From positions 1,197,897-1,261,896 of the forward strand of contig ML996693.1 of NCBI GenBank assembly GCA_010356995.1: a stretch of DNA of 64,000 bases, in the 5' to 3' direction. The number at the start of each line of letters is the position of its first letter. Within the stretch, counting starts at the first letter, position 1. The DNA is from Trichodelitschia bisporula. Taxonomy: Eukaryota; Ascomycota; Dothideomycetes; Phaeotrichales; Phaeotrichaceae. The notes below the pieces were generated by a model. The model worked only from the letters and a program-made list of their open reading frames with translations, made no database searches and was not told the origin of the DNA. The translations under genes and the position numbers were made by a program. This document shows positions 11,759 through 24,082 of this stretch, one piece after another.

Positions 11759-12357
11759 ATGAGTGAGCCATCGCACGCACCCGCACTCGCCTTACGCGCG
11801 CTGATGTCCACCCCACAGCACGGCGTCCCTGCCGCACCTTCGCCCTGCCGCGGCAGTGCGCCTCGGCGCCCGCCTGGACCGCGCTTATAGACAAGTTCAG
11901 AGCCTTCCGGTTGGAGGCTTTACGCACCTCGCCCACTGCTTTCACGTCGAGCCTCGAGCGGGAGCAGGCCTTCGGGCGCGACGTATGGGAGGAAAGGCTG
12001 CGCAACCCGGGTGCTACGATAGTTGTTGCGGTCGAGGAGGGCGTGGAGACGGATGCGGTTGATGCGGCGCTGCAGAGCGAGTGGCTTGGTATGGCGGCAC
12101 TTATTGCGGCGCAGGATGGGGCGGCCGCGTGGCTGAATGGCGTTTTTGTTACGCCTGCTGCGAGACATCGTGGGGTGGGGAGTGCGCTGCTCAAGGGTTG
12201 TTTGAGGGAGGGGAGTGCGCTGAGAGCCGGCTTGCTGTATCAGGTCATGGTTTCGGCGGATAATGTTGCGGCTATCAAGCTGTACGAGAAGGCTGGGTTT
12301 GTGATTTGTGACGATGAGAGCGAGAGCTTGCGTATGGAGCGGGTTGCGGAGTGCTAG
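11759..12357 (+). CDS. GNAT-family N-acetyltransferase
   Basis: It probably transfers an acetyl group from acetyl-CoA to an amine; the substrate is unknown. The fold is recognisable from FRAFRLEALRTSPTAFTSSLE near the start, NGVFVTPAARHRGVGSALL (acetyl-CoA loop, R-x-x-G-x-G/A) and VMVSADNVAAIKLYEKAGF near the end. That frame has a stop upstream and no ATG. I therefore place the start at ATG 11759 with a 56 bp intron 11763-11818 (donor GTGAGC, branch CTGAT, acceptor CACAG), so exon 1 contributes only ATG plus one base. The phase fits and the protein is 180 residues, normal for the family. The acetyltransferase call is strong. The start is less certain, and a further upstream exon cannot be excluded. 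Confidence 0.8.
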
Positions 12358-13444
12358 TGCGGTGAGATGGTTAGCGTCGGGGAGCTTGTGTACGGCATCG
12401 CAGTTTGCTGCTGGGGATGGGGGACAGGTTGTTCATGCAGTCGTTTTCGTCTCGCGTGCGATGGATCCAAAGTTCTAGTTTTCATGTTTCCTTGATCAGC
12501 GGAAGGTTCAACGGATGGCGGCATCTTTTGGTCAGACTGAAATAGGCTCAGGCCGTGATGGTATCGCCATGCTTAGACGTTTAGAGAAAACAAGTCGGCT
12601 GCTGATCTTGCTCGTGCGTGCTCTGTCTGGCAGTGAGTTGTTGTTTACTTGTACGACATACGTCGCTTCGGCATCGCGTACAGAGTACATGCTGTTCTCG
12701 CCTTCAGCCTCGTTGTCCGGTGGTGGTGGAAGAGGAGTCTTTCCGTGCGGAATAGTGATCGCCGGCCTAGCGCATGGCAACGTCACTGCCAAACTGCAAC
12801 CTGGGTATCCTTCTCCCGAAGCGCCCTTGATGATCGGTTTCAACGGACGGGTGCCGGAATGTTTCGTTGGGGCCGGCGATGTGGGGAGTGGCAATCCTTT
12901 CTCCAATGTACGTCATTCGAGAAGGATTTGCTCCGGTAGTGTATGATCGGGCATCTCGCGACTACTGGTGATAGTGCTACGAGACTATGGATTATTCCTG
13001 CCCATCCTCTGCCTCACATAATAACCGGGCCTATGGACGGCGATCTGTTTGTTTGATAGAGTGCTGAAAAACGACATGCAATGTACAACTCTCACCTCAT
13101 TGGCTTCCATCCCACCAGCCACAGCACGCAAGCCACCGGGAGGCACCGTCCCCGCCAAGACGTTTCAGCGCTTGCCCCAAAAAAGGCCGTTCCTGGCCAC
13201 AACCCCTGCCTCGCGCGCCTCCCGGAATCTCGGCGTTCTGGCCCCTGGCTGGGAGAGAACAAGAGGAAGCGCTTCAAAGCCTCTCCCTCTTCCATCAAAC
13301 ATCCAACAAAAAGCCTTCAAGCGCACCTTCTTTGCTTTTCCTTGACCACAGTCTCTCCTTTCTCGGCGCTTTAAAACACCTTCTCTCGCTCGTCACGAGC
13401 ATCGTTTTCTACCCATCCACACACCGCATTCTTCCACACCCATC
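12358..13444. other. Intergenic, 1.1 kb
   Basis: No convincing gene is present. A minus-strand frame (12906-12532) stays open for 124 codons but has no domain or signal features. The last 100 bp before 13445 are C/T-rich, as is common around fungal transcription starts. Confidence 0.5.
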
Positions 13445-14452
13445 ATGCATTTCTCCCTCCTCGCCGCCGCTCTCGCCGTCGCCCCGGCTCTCGTCTCCGC
13501 AAAGGGCACGCTGGGCTTCGCCCTCGGCACCAAGAACGCAGACGGCACCTGCAAGGCCCAGTCCGACTACGAAGCCGACTTCGACGCCATTGCCGACGCA
13601 TCGGGCTCGAAGTTGGTGCGCGGCTACTCGGCCTCGGACTGCAACGCCGCGCAGTACATTCTGCCGGCCGCGAAGTCCAAGGGCTTCCAGGTTGTGCTTG
13701 GGATCTGGTGAGTTGTGACAGTGAGGAGCAATTGAGTGGGTTGGCTGATTTGGGGAATGCAGGCCGGACGTGCAAAAGTCGTTCGACGACGACCGCAACA
13801 TCATCGCCAAGTACGCGCCGCAGTACAAGGACCAAGTCTACGCCATCACGGTCGGGTCCGAGACGCTGTACCGCGGCAACTTCACGGGCGACCAGCTCGT
13901 GGACAAGATCAATATTGTCAAGAAGGCGGTTCCCGGGTTCAAGGTTGGCACTGCGGACAGCTGGAACAAGTACGACGATGGCACGGCCGATGCCCTCATC
14001 CGCTCGAAGCCGGATATCCTCTTCGTCAACGCGTTTGGTTTCTGGCAGGGGCAGAAGATTGAGAATGCTACGCACCAGTACTTTGATGATTTGAACCGCG
14101 CGTATCAGCATATTGAGAATGTTGCCGGTGCTGATCACGGTATTGAGCTTTGGAACGGCGAGACGGGCTGGCCGACTGATGGTATGTCTATTAAGGTGGT
14201 CTAGAGTGATGAATGCTAACGATGATAGGCGGTTCAGACTTCAAGGACGCCAAGGCGGGCACCGACAACGCGAAGGCCTACTACGCCGGCGTGTGCTCCC
14301 TGATTGACTGGGGCTACAACGCCTTCTACTTCGAGGCCTTTGACGAGCCCTGGAAGCCGGCGAGCATTGGTGATGGTGGTCTCGCGGCTGACGAGACTCA
14401 CTGGGGCGCCATGACCGCGGACCGCAAGACCAAGTTCTCGCTTCAGTGCTAG
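13445..14452 (+). CDS. Secreted GH17 beta-1,3-glucanase
   Basis: GH17 enzymes hydrolyse or remodel beta-1,3-glucan of the fungal wall. The exons are 13445-13707, 13763-14181 and 14229-14452, giving 301 residues, the usual size of a single-domain GH17 glucosidase. Residues 1-19 are a signal peptide ending VSA. The barrel then follows with GFALGTKNADGTCK near the start. The proton-donor Glu lies in TVGSETLYRG (about residue 121) and the nucleophile Glu in WNGETGWPTDGG (about residue 221); both are present. NAFYFEAFDEPWKP closes the barrel. The chain ends soon after the catalytic domain with no Ser-rich tail or GPI signal, so the protein is probably soluble or loosely wall-bound. Confidence 0.93.
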
Positions 14453-14917
14453 AGGGTGAAGGGGACTAATTGGACATTGTAAAATGGGAGACCTTTTCAT
14501 TCGGTTGCAGCAGATGGCATAGAAACGGCGTTTTTTTTTCTGTGGATGCTTGTGATGGTGTGCCGTGATTGATATTGACCCCTTCATTTGCCCGCCTCTC
14601 GGACCCGAACATCGCCACCTGCCATCTCGCCGGGCCGCCGCGTCAACCACGAATGGAGCGAATGGAGCGAATGGTGCGGATAGACCGACTAGCTTCCGTG
14701 CATCAAAAGTGCTTCGTCCAATGTCTCCCACTGAGTTCCCCGTGGGCCACGAGGAGCTCAGTGGGAGAGGACATTGGACGAAGCACTTTTGATGTACGGG
14801 AACCAGATGGGCCATATACCCGTATGGAGTATTACCAATCTGCATACGTGGTTGATTCAGTGGCAGCCCGTTGAAATGACAGGCAATGTTCGAGTCATAG
14901 ACCCCGTTACCCCTCCA
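14453..14917. other. Convergent intergenic region with a 9-bp tandem repeat
   Basis: These 465 bp lie between the 3' ends of the GH17 and P5CDH genes. Besides the hairpin listed separately, three copies of a 9 bp unit (AATGGAGCG, the third with one change) run from about 14652 to 14678. No gene is visible. Confidence 0.6.
14693..14802. repeat. Long imperfect hairpin (foldback element)
   Basis: The left arm (14701-14735) and right arm (14756-14794) are reverse complements apart from one 3-base insertion. They continue outwards with a few mismatches to about 14693 and 14802. The loop of about 21 bases itself contains CGTG GGC CACG, so almost the whole 110 bp can fold. No target-site duplication is obvious. 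It may be a MITE-like element, a two-way transcription end signal or a small-RNA precursor. Confidence 0.85.
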
Positions 14918-16740
14918 TCACTCATTACTCGGATACCCAACCTCGTACGTCCCCACAAACTCCTCCTTGATCGCGCGCACGCTGACGAAGCGGCCGAGCA
15001 GATTGATACTCCCCGCTTTGCTACTCATTGTCAGCCTCATCCCCAACCCAGAATCACCCAAAGGGAAGCACTTACTCATTCGTCCCACTCGCCCTCCCCC
15101 CCCCAAACGGCTGCTGCCCAACCACAGCTCCCGTACTCTTACAATTAACATAAAAATTCCCCGCCGCATCGCGCAGCCTCTCCTCCGCCTCCCTGATCGC
15201 GCTTCTGTCACTCGCGAACACCGCCCCGGTGAGCGCGTACTCGCTCGTCCCATCGATGGTCTTGCAAATCTCGCTCCAAGCGTCTGGCGTGCTGTCGTCG
15301 TACACGTACACCGCGAGCACCGGGCCGAAAATCTCGCGGCTGAGCAGCGGGTGCTCCGGGTTCGTAGTCCGGTAAATAGTCGGCCGGACGAAGTACCCCG
15401 TACTCCCATCATACGTCCCCCCCGCCAAAAGCTCAAGCTCAGAATCACCCTTCGCCTCCTCAATAACCCCCTTAACCCTCTCAAACGCCTCCTTATGCAC
15501 CAACGGCCCCACAAAAGCCCCCCACTCCCTCGGACTCCCAACCTTTAACCCCTCCGTTTCCTCCACCAGGCCCTTCTTGAAATCCTCCCACGTTGATGCA
15601 GGGCAGTAGACCCGGGACGTGGCGCTGCATTTCTGCCCCTGGAACTCGAATGCGCCGCGCACGGTCTGCACTACCGCGTTACGCAGTTCGGCGGAGGAGT
15701 GCAGGAGATGGAAGTTTTTACCCCCCGTCTCGCCCACCAGGCGCGGGTACCCCGCGTACCGGCCCTCGGCCACGCCCCGCCCTATCTCTCCGTATAGAGA
15801 ACGGAAGACGGCGGTCGAGCCCGTGAAGTGCAGCGCCGCAAACTGCCTATGCGCAAGCACAGCCTTCGTAACCGTCCCCGCATCCCCAGGCAAAAAACAC
15901 ATCACCCCCTCCGGCAACCCCGCCTCCGCAAAAACATCCGCAACAACCATATTAGCAGCCAACGCATGCGGACTCGGCTTCCAAACCACCACATTCCCCA
16001 TCAGCGCCGGGGCGGCCACCAAATTTCCCCCTATTGCAGTAAAGTTAAACGGGGACACCGCATACACGAACCCTTCCAAGGGCCTGTATTCCAATCGGTT
16101 CCACACCCCCGCGCTGTGGTGCGTGGGTTGTTGGGAGTACAAGGTCTCCGCGTAGGTGACGTTGAAGCGCAGGAAATCGGCTAGTTCGGCGGCGGCGTCG
16201 ATTTCGGCTTGCCAGGCTGACTTGCCTTGCCCCAACATGGTGGCGGCGAGGAGGCGGGCGCGGTAGGGACCGGCGATTAGGGCGGCGGCGCGGAGGAAGA
16301 TGGCAGCACGGTCGGCGAAGGGTGTGTGCGACCAGGTTTCTTTGGCGGCGAGGGCGCGGGAGATGGCGCGGTTGACGTCGGCGGTTGAGGCGGAGTCGGC
16401 TTTTGCTACGATTTGGGCGTGGTTTGAGGGGTTGCGCTGGATTTGTGGCGAGGGGTCGGGGGAGGCATCTGGTAGGCGGAGGGGGATGTGCAGCGGGAGG
16501 GAGGACGAGAAGTCATCGACGGCAGAGGTGAGGGCTGCGCGGGAGGGATGGTCGCGGGCGTAGGTTTGCTGGGTTTGTTAGCGGGTGATAAGCAGAGGGA
16601 TGGAGGCGCACGTTGGGCTCGTTGGTGACGGAGGGCGTTTTGAAGGTTGCGAGCGTGGCGATGGGTCTGTAGTGGAGGGGTCTTGCTCGTGGGATAAGGC
16701 GGAGGCCCGCGAGGCGGCGAGTGGAGGTTGGGACGCGCAT
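14918..16740 (-). CDS. PUT2: Delta-1-pyrroline-5-carboxylate dehydrogenase, mitochondrial
   Basis: This enzyme oxidises P5C/glutamate semialdehyde to glutamate with NAD+ in proline catabolism, inside mitochondria. The exons are 16740-16612, 16568-15076 and 15020-14918, giving 574 residues, standard for the family. The N-terminus is Arg/Leu/Thr-rich without acids (RVPTSTRRLAGLRLIPRAR), fitting a mitochondrial presequence. The ALDH core is intact: EGFVYAVSPFNFTAIGGN, LVGETGGKN with the general-base Glu, and FEFQGQKCSATSR with the catalytic Cys near residue 357. The C-terminus QPFGGGRASGTND appears only when the 55 bp intron 15021-15075 is removed, which confirms that splice. An in-frame ATG at 16797 is an alternative start. 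The intron 16569-16611 is only 43 bp. Confidence 0.95.
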
Positions 16741-17491
16741 GGTGATGTGGAGGTGGAGATGGAGTTGGGAGGGCGGTGATGTGGGGTTGGAGCACAAGGC
16801 GGGGAAGTGTCGATCACCCCCTCAATGCCCAACAGCAGCAGCGCAGCGTACCGTACAAGCGTGCAACTCAATGCTAACAGGCGAGATCAACGACACAGAG
16901 TACAGGAGAAATGAGGTGTACAGCAAAAGAGCAGCTCAATTGCCCTTTAAAACCCTCCCCGCACATCATCACCTGCCCCATGCACGTCCCGACGCGCAGA
17001 CGGTTGTTCGCGGCTTTGGCGCTGTGGCGGGGTGGGGCTAAAGGCTGGGTTGCGTCGGCTGGGTTGCGTCGGCTGGGGATCGGGAGGCGGGAGCTAAGCC
17101 GAGTCGGGGGACTTGGTGATGCGGAAAACTAGACGACCACAGATAACACACGGCACACAGCAAGCAGACGGTAATGCAGCCACCGGCACAATGTCAGAGC
17201 AAAGGGAAGCACCGTCTCACCGCCTCTATCACATCCATCACATCCATCACCGCGTCAAAGAGAGGAATAGAGCCGCAAAGCCGGATATATCGTTGCAAAA
17301 GGAAAGTCTGGCACAAAAGCACCACATCCTACAACCACTGCCTCCCATTACCCACAACGATTGTCCTTCATCCCCAATCCACCATTCATCCATCCATCCA
17401 TCCTCCCCATGCCAAAGCCACCCTCCAACCTTTTGACTTCTAAGCCGCCCCCCCCCGTGTAAGACCCGATCCCTCACAACCCAAAACTCTT
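16741..17491. other. Intergenic, 0.75 kb
   Basis: This is the upstream region of the P5CDH gene and the downstream region of PKC1, both on the minus strand. It contains CATCCAT-type simple repeats near 17390-17402. No gene is seen. Confidence 0.5.
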
Positions 17492-20400
17492 CTACGCAAA
17501 ATCGGCGCAGTATGAGAAGCCGCGGAACTCCTCTTGCATTGCTTGGGAGAGTACTACATTCATTAGCACTTGCTCGGTTATTATAGAGAAGTAGAACTTA
17601 CCCGACTGCACCGGCGTCAGCACCGGCGTCACGCTCGTGAACTCCGAGTCGAAATTGCTCGTGTCCGTCGCGCTCGTAATCTGTGGCATAAACGGCGGTT
17701 GAATCCGCTTGTGGTACACATCATCCCAGTTGATGTTGCGGAAGAAAGGTTGGCTCATAATCTCCTGTGCGTCAGTCGGCCCGCTGCCCAGCCGCAGCTC
17801 CGGCTCGCGTGTCAGCAGCTTCTGCAAGATGGAAACGCTATCGCGAGGCATGTGGATCGGATACAGCGGCTCATCCGCCAGGATGGCGTCGTAGATTTCG
17901 TCTTCGTCATCGCCGCGGAAGGGCGACTGCTGCAGCAGCATTTGGTAGATGAGGACGCCAAACGCCCACCAATCAACGGCACGTCCGTACTTCTTGTCGA
18001 GCAGAATCTAGGGATGTCAGCAAGGCCTTAACCGCAGGGAGTTAAACTACCTCCGGAGCCATGAACTCTGGTGTGCCGCAGAATGTGCTCGTAGTCGAAC
18101 CATACCACATGTCCTCCTTGCACAAGCCGTAATCGGCAATCTTGATGTGGCCATCGAGCGTCAGCAAGATGTTGTCAAGCTTCAGATCGCGGTAGATGAC
18201 ACCGTTCTCGTGGAAGTACTTGAGTGCGAGGCAGACCTCAGCAGCGTAGAACCTGACCGTTAGTTGACGTCCATACCGGGGACCTGAAACATACTGTGCG
18301 CGTTTCGACCCAAACTGTCCGCGCTGGATATGCAGCATCAAATCGCCGCCGCTGATATACTCCATGACAAAGTAAATGCGGGTCTCCGTCTGGAAGCAGG
18401 CGTGCAAGTTGAGCAAAAACGGATGCCGCTCCTTGTTAGCGATCAAGAACACGCGCTTCTCCGACCGCGTGCTCTCCACTTCGTCATTCTCGATGATGAA
18501 CTCCTTCTTCAACACCTTGATGGCGTACAGCTTCTTCGTCGCCTTCGTTTCCGCCAGCATGACCTTACCAAAGTTACCCTTACCGAGCACGGCGAGGAAA
18601 TTGAAGTGGTCCAGCCCGATACGACGTCCCGTGCCTTGTGCATTTGCCGGAGGTGCTGCGGGTGCCTTGCCCACCGCCTGCGACGGTGGGAGCGGTTTCG
18701 CGGCGGCCGGCGGTGCTTCGGGCGGCGGCTGTTGAATGACGGGTAACGGGTGCGGCTGCCCATACGGTTGCTGCTGCTGCGGTTGTGGAGGAGCCTGCCC
18801 ATAACCGGCCTGCACGGGTGCCGGCTGCTGGCCGTAAGGCTGAGTGCCATACCCGCTGACGGTCGCGTAGTCGGCGGGATTGTAGGCGGGCTTCGCCGGA
18901 GGTGGCGGCCCCTGCTCGTACGGATCGTGCGGATCCATGGCCCCATAGCCGGCACTGGATCCGCGGGGCGGCAGGCCCTGAGAATAATCGGTCGAAGCGC
19001 GCTGGTATGAAGGCTGTTTGGTTGGCGACGGTGCCGTCTTCCCGGCGAGAGCTGCAACGGCCGCAGTGGCAGCGGCGGACTGCGAGGACTGTGTGCGGTG
19101 GCCTTGCGGTGGGGGCCGAGTCCGGGTCGGCGACGGAGGTCCGCCATATGATATGCGTGCGGCCTCAACTGAGGTTCCCGACGGCGCATACGACTGCTGT
19201 CGGCCCTCGCCATAAGAGTAGCGAGGATCGCCGCCTTGTTCCTGGCCTGGCGGCGCGGGGTAGCTGCCTTGACCTGGGGTGGCGTTCGGGCGGCCGCTGG
19301 TCGAAGGGCGCAGGGTGCGCGAGCTCATGGACGTCGATGTGCCTTGCCGCTTCTTGGTGTTTCGGATTTCCATGAGCATCAGGTTGGCCTTCTCCATGGG
19401 CATGCCACAGAAGTCGGGGACAAAATGGATGCACTGGGTATGGCACGTGAGATCGCATTCTGACACGTCAGCACAGCTCGAATGACAGCGCGCGCAGCCT
19501 TACCGGAGCACTTTCGCGACTGCTTCTTGCCAAATGGCAGCATGTAGCCGCAGTGGCAGCACCAGTTCGCACCCATGTTGGAAAAGGCGTCCCATCGATG
19601 TGGGATGCGGTGGTTAATCTTCCCCTCGTCTGGATCCGTCTCGGCGTTGGACTGCGTGATGCACTTGGTCACCACCTTGGGATAACACTTCTTGTGGCAG
19701 GTGAACTTGCAGTCGGCACACTGCATCCCCGCCGCATACTTGAGAAACTCACCGCAGAGTGCGCAGCGCATGATGTTGTAGAACTGCTGCTGCATGAACT
19801 TGTGGCCATATTGCTCGTGAATCTCTTCCTTTTTCTGGCGAATGGCGCCCTTGCGGCCGAGGCCGAGATCGAGCGTTTTCTTGTCTTTCGTTTGCTTGAC
19901 TGCAGACGTTAGTAGCTGGAGGGAGAAACGGCTGAGGGCAGCAATAGCACGACTCACCAAAGCTGATCGACAGGTAGATACGTCCGACCGGCTCAAGCGC
20001 AAACCATGACTCGATGAAGATCGGTCCGGTCTGCGGCACCGGCCCTGCACCTGGCTGAGCTCCCGCCGGGCCGTGCATCACCATAGCCGGTTGGTTCGGA
20101 GGTGGCTGGAAGTGGATGTCTGGACGAATGCCGCTGTCACCCATCTTTTCTGCGGATACCCAGCCTGAGCTGTTGAACTCGGTTTCGATACGCTTACGGC
20201 GCATCTCCTCGGCGATGTCAGAGATTCGGATCCAGAGCATGCCGATAGGCATTGGGTGGTCGCCTGCGCGGTCATATACCGTTAGCTCAATCTCGTTGGC
20301 ACGGTCAATATCGATCTCGTGCAGCTCATCGGTCCATTTGTCATTGCGCGTCGTCTTCGTCCGCCCCTTGAATGTGTCCTCGACTTTGAATATGACGAAG

Positions 20401-21314
20401 GTATCCGGGCCGCGGGAGAAACGGCCGGTGGAAGCGTGGTCGACATCGGCCACCCCGTGGATACGGATAGAGAGGTGACCGGTGAGGGGTTTGCGCTGGC
20501 TCGGGATGTTGAGCGAGTCATCTGTTAATGTTAGTGAGTGTTACACAGCTAAGCGCGATAAGAACGGAGTGCCTTACCATCATGCCCCCCGTCTCCATCT
20601 ATTTCGACGTGCAAGTCCTCATACCGCTTAAGCGCCTGCTTCAGAAGTTGGATCTTCTGGTTGCTCTCGATGCGGCGCGCCTCGGCATCGGATTTGCTCT
20701 TGCGGTCACCCTCGATCTGGTACAAGCGCACCATCTTTTCTATACCATCCTTGTACTGCTTCTCAACACTAAGCTTAAACTCGAGCTGCGACAGCATGAG
20801 CTGGATACGGGGTCCAAGATGGGGAGTATCCCATTTGATCAGATCTAGTGCGTCAGCCTATGAGCATCATAACGACGATGAACTTACCGAGCTTGCTGTA
20901 GTTCGGCCGCGCCCGCGGCACTCCTGACCCGGGGCCTGGCCGCGCAAAAGGCGCGGTTGGCGGCATCATCATGTTCCCACCGCTCAGCTGGCTGTAGTCC
21001 TGGCCTGGGTCACCATACTCGCCCGGTGGTGCGTATGGTGCCCTGCCTGCTCCTCCCGGGCCAGATCCGTAACCAGAAGAGCCGGCATCCATGTGCATGC
21101 CTTCGACGCCAGCCGTCATCTTCTTCATCTCGAGCTCCTTGAGCCGGCTCTCGAGGTACTCGATGTTGCGCTGACCATCGCGGATTTTGGTCGCCAGCTG
21201 TGACATGACAGCCGGATTGTTGGTCGACTGGCGCATCGCATTGGCGGCATTGATGAGCGCCTTCTCGCGGTCGATCTTGCGGATGATCTCCTTGGACACA
21301 TCTTCTTCGTTCAT
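17492..21314 (-). CDS. PKC1: Protein kinase C, cell-wall integrity pathway
   Basis: Pkc1 receives Rho1-GTP signals at the plasma membrane and starts the cell-wall integrity MAPK cascade. Eight exons join in phase: 21314-20888, 20844-20578, 20521-19958, 19899-19504, 19459-18295, 18252-18051, 18007-17602 and 17553-17492, giving 1162 residues. HR1 coiled coils lie near residues 1-70 and 150-230, with a C2-like domain at about 240-370. Two Cys/His C1 zinc domains lie at about 450-500 and 517-566, followed by a long Pro/Gln/Tyr-rich linker. The kinase starts at GKGNFGKV (about 841), with [23 protein letters not shown] in the DFG position, and [13 protein letters not shown]. The tail carries a turn motif and the hydrophobic motif FRGFSY. 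Several exons are joined by introns of 42-44 bp. All signatures are in the order expected for fungal Pkc1. Confidence 0.97.
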
Positions 21315-22784
21315 GATGGGCAGTGGGGGGGAGGGGTTGCGCCGTCAGCCGGCCGGCGCGTCAAGCGCAAACTTGGTGGGCTTTCGCAGATAAAGGCAAA
21401 CTGTAGTGTGTGCGCGGGCAGAGGCGATGTCTGGGTGTGCAAGTGGGTGCGAGTAGGTGTTGAGGAAGCCCTCGATTTTCAGGGCGACGGCGAATGGCGA
21501 ACGGGGCGACTTGCGAGTTTGATGGGCGGGGGTGTAAGGCTGCTGCTAAGCCACGGGCTGAGTAGAGCTGCTAGGGTTGGAATGGGGAGGAGTCGCTCGG
21601 GGGGGCGAGATTCCGAAAAGTGTGATGGTAAATGGGTACGCAGTAGGGCTTTGAAGAGCGATGTCGCGGGTGGTGGTGAGTGGATAATGGAGGGGTGTTG
21701 TTGGGGTGGAGGTCACGTTCGGTTGGCGTTGGAGGGGTAGAGAAGGAAGCTGAAAGACAGCGCGGGAGAGTGAGGGGAGAGAGAGAGAGAGTCAAAGCTC
21801 TGCAGGCTCGGAGGCGGATATTATGCGGAGGTGCAGACGATTACTATGGAGAGAGAACTGCAGACTATCAGTAGCCTTGGCTTATGAATTTAAGCATACA
21901 CTTTGCATGGCTAAGGCATGTATCATCATATTTAGCTGTGTGTTTATCTCTGCTGTACAGTGGCATGCAGAGTGTTGACTCTCTTCTCCAGCACTCTATG
22001 TATCGAAGCATTCAGTTATCGAAGCATTCAGTTATCCGTCTAGCTTCCTGTCCTTGTGAATTCGCTCATTGTACTTTATCGATCTCCAGTGTGTCCCAAA
22101 GACTTCTAGCTCGCACATGCCTTGCCGAATCCCAGCATCCTCGGGCAATGACAATTATCACGTTAACTCATCCAGCTCTCGTATTTTCACCTCACCACCA
22201 AACGCTTGTAGCCTCAGGGAAGAAAAGCCATAGCCAGCAACCCCACGAACTCCCATTCGCAGTCAGCTAGGGGTAATAGTCACCGCACTACGGATTCGAC
22301 TCCGATGAGTACTATACATCCTTACGCATCTACTAGTTCTAGTTCTAGCTCGCTCAATCTCACAGCAACGGGCCGTCACGAAGCACAAGCAACTCGGTGA
22401 AACATTACACTTAAAGTAAGGTACGGACATCAGCCACTACAAGGGAACATTCAAAGCATTAAGCGGTCTTTCTTTTTCTCAGTGCCTTTGATTCTATACC
22501 AGGAAGTTGCTTTGAATCCTCAGCGCCTTTTGGGGGCTGATGTTGTTGTGGTGGAAGGTACATCGGTCATGATATATGTGGTCAGTTCTTGCGATATCTC
22601 AGTCTATTCTTCTTCTCACGCATTCATCTCATGTTTTACAGATCAAGTACCCATCTCATATCTTCCATCTCGAGCTGCCTTCCCATGACTTCCACCTCAA
22701 GCTTCAACGACGCAATTGACATGACATACTGCAGTGCGGTGAACCCAGAGTGTACGAAACCTGTGAAGTCATGGGCGATTCATT

Positions 22785-23297
22785 ATGGCGTCCGACGACT
22801 ACACCTTTTCCTACAAGCAGGATTTTCTGGATATGTTGGAACCGGTAGTCGTGGCTTGTGATTCCGAGTAGGACTTCGAAGCCGAAACCTTCGAGCCAAA
22901 GATGATGCAGCCACTGGGCTTACAGCCGGCAAGCCAGTTCTTTCAAAGGACGTCTTCCACAAGCAAGCCTATGTCGTTGATCTGCAGCACCGCGAGGAAC
23001 TCAACGAGCTCGGCGTCTTCAAGATCTTAAAACCCTCTGAAAAGGTAAACAACTGGATAGCGGTGATTAAGTGGATGACAGACACTAGAACGGGTCATCG
23101 GCGCTCCGCACCCAAGACGCTCGGCGTGGTCGGCGAGTTCGCCTTCGACGAGGACTGTCCAGCCCGCTGTTTCTGCCGGGCAGAGGCGTGCGGGGGAACC
23201 CGGCATTCCAAGTCGGACCAGTTGCGGATAACGGAGAGGATGACGTCGCTGGCCGCAAGTGCTGGGTGCGATAGGCTTTACTGTGGTTCTTTCTGAT
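22785..23297 (+). pseudogene. Degraded coding relic, family unknown
   Basis: From ATG 22785 the frame reads MASDDYTFSYKQDFLDMLE and stops at a TAG near 22869, after which the same frame continues to look coding (DFEAETFEPKMMQPLG). A second frame, open from before 22900 to 23297, contains KDVFHKQAYVVDLQHREE and LGVFKILKPSEK. These look like real protein sequence broken by a stop and a frame change, or exons I cannot join. I do not recognise the protein. It is isolated in an otherwise empty region. Confidence 0.3.
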
Positions 23298-24082
23298 GAT
23301 AGTCGTCCACCCGCCGCGTAGTCCTCGGGGCTGGTCCGATCTCGGGATGCCGCTGTGTGCCCGCGGGGGCGTGGAATAGCTGGGAGCCGAGGGAGCCCCA
23401 CTATCGGTGCGCTGCTGACCTTGGGTCTGCAGTTCCTGCCGATGGCCGCAGTCGTTGGGCTTTAGGCCAGGAGCTTGGCAACCGTAGAGCACACATTTTG
23501 AGGCTCTTGTCGAGTCGGAGTAGTGTAGCAGTCTACTGCCTGTACGAAGGGCCATCTGCCTCCACTTCTGAGGAGAGAGAGCTAACACGAAGCGGTCTAC
23601 AAGAAGCATAAGCACTAACAAAATATGAGAAAGAAGCGAGGGAGCTGCATGCTAAGAACGCGAATACCTATCCCACGCTCGGCAGCGACCTGGTCGGTTC
23701 AAATTTGTCGATGATATGACATGCCCATCGCCACCAAACAATGTACTGCTCAACAAATCGATGAAGCACGCTGCAGAAGTCGACAGGAGACATTTGCCGT
23801 AGTAGAGGATGCTATGATGGTGAGGTTCAGATGTTTGGTGAGAGTTGGCGGCTCGGCTAAATGCGAGGACAAGTTCCTCGTCGATGACATGTTTGGTAAT
23901 GTGGATAAAGACCTATGTTCTAGGACTGGACTATCCATATGGGATGGTCCAAAGCCCATGCGAAGAAGTTGTTGCACTCCTCAAAAAACTTGTAGCCGCA
24001 TCTTGCCGGGATCTTTGCCGAAAAGAGGCAAAGACTATCGGGGAGGGTGCCATGACTTTGTCACCTGGCCCTTGCGTGTGAA

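Noticed and set aside
12532-12906. 124-codon open frame on the minus strand
   Set aside because: Low-complexity Pro/Ser content with no conserved-looking stretch and no sensible splice extension.
22255-22300. tRNA or SINE-like promoter boxes (GCTAGGGGTAATAGTC and GGATTCGACTCC)
   Set aside because: The two boxes are too close for an anticodon arm, the T-loop is one base short, and no SINE body or tail is seen.
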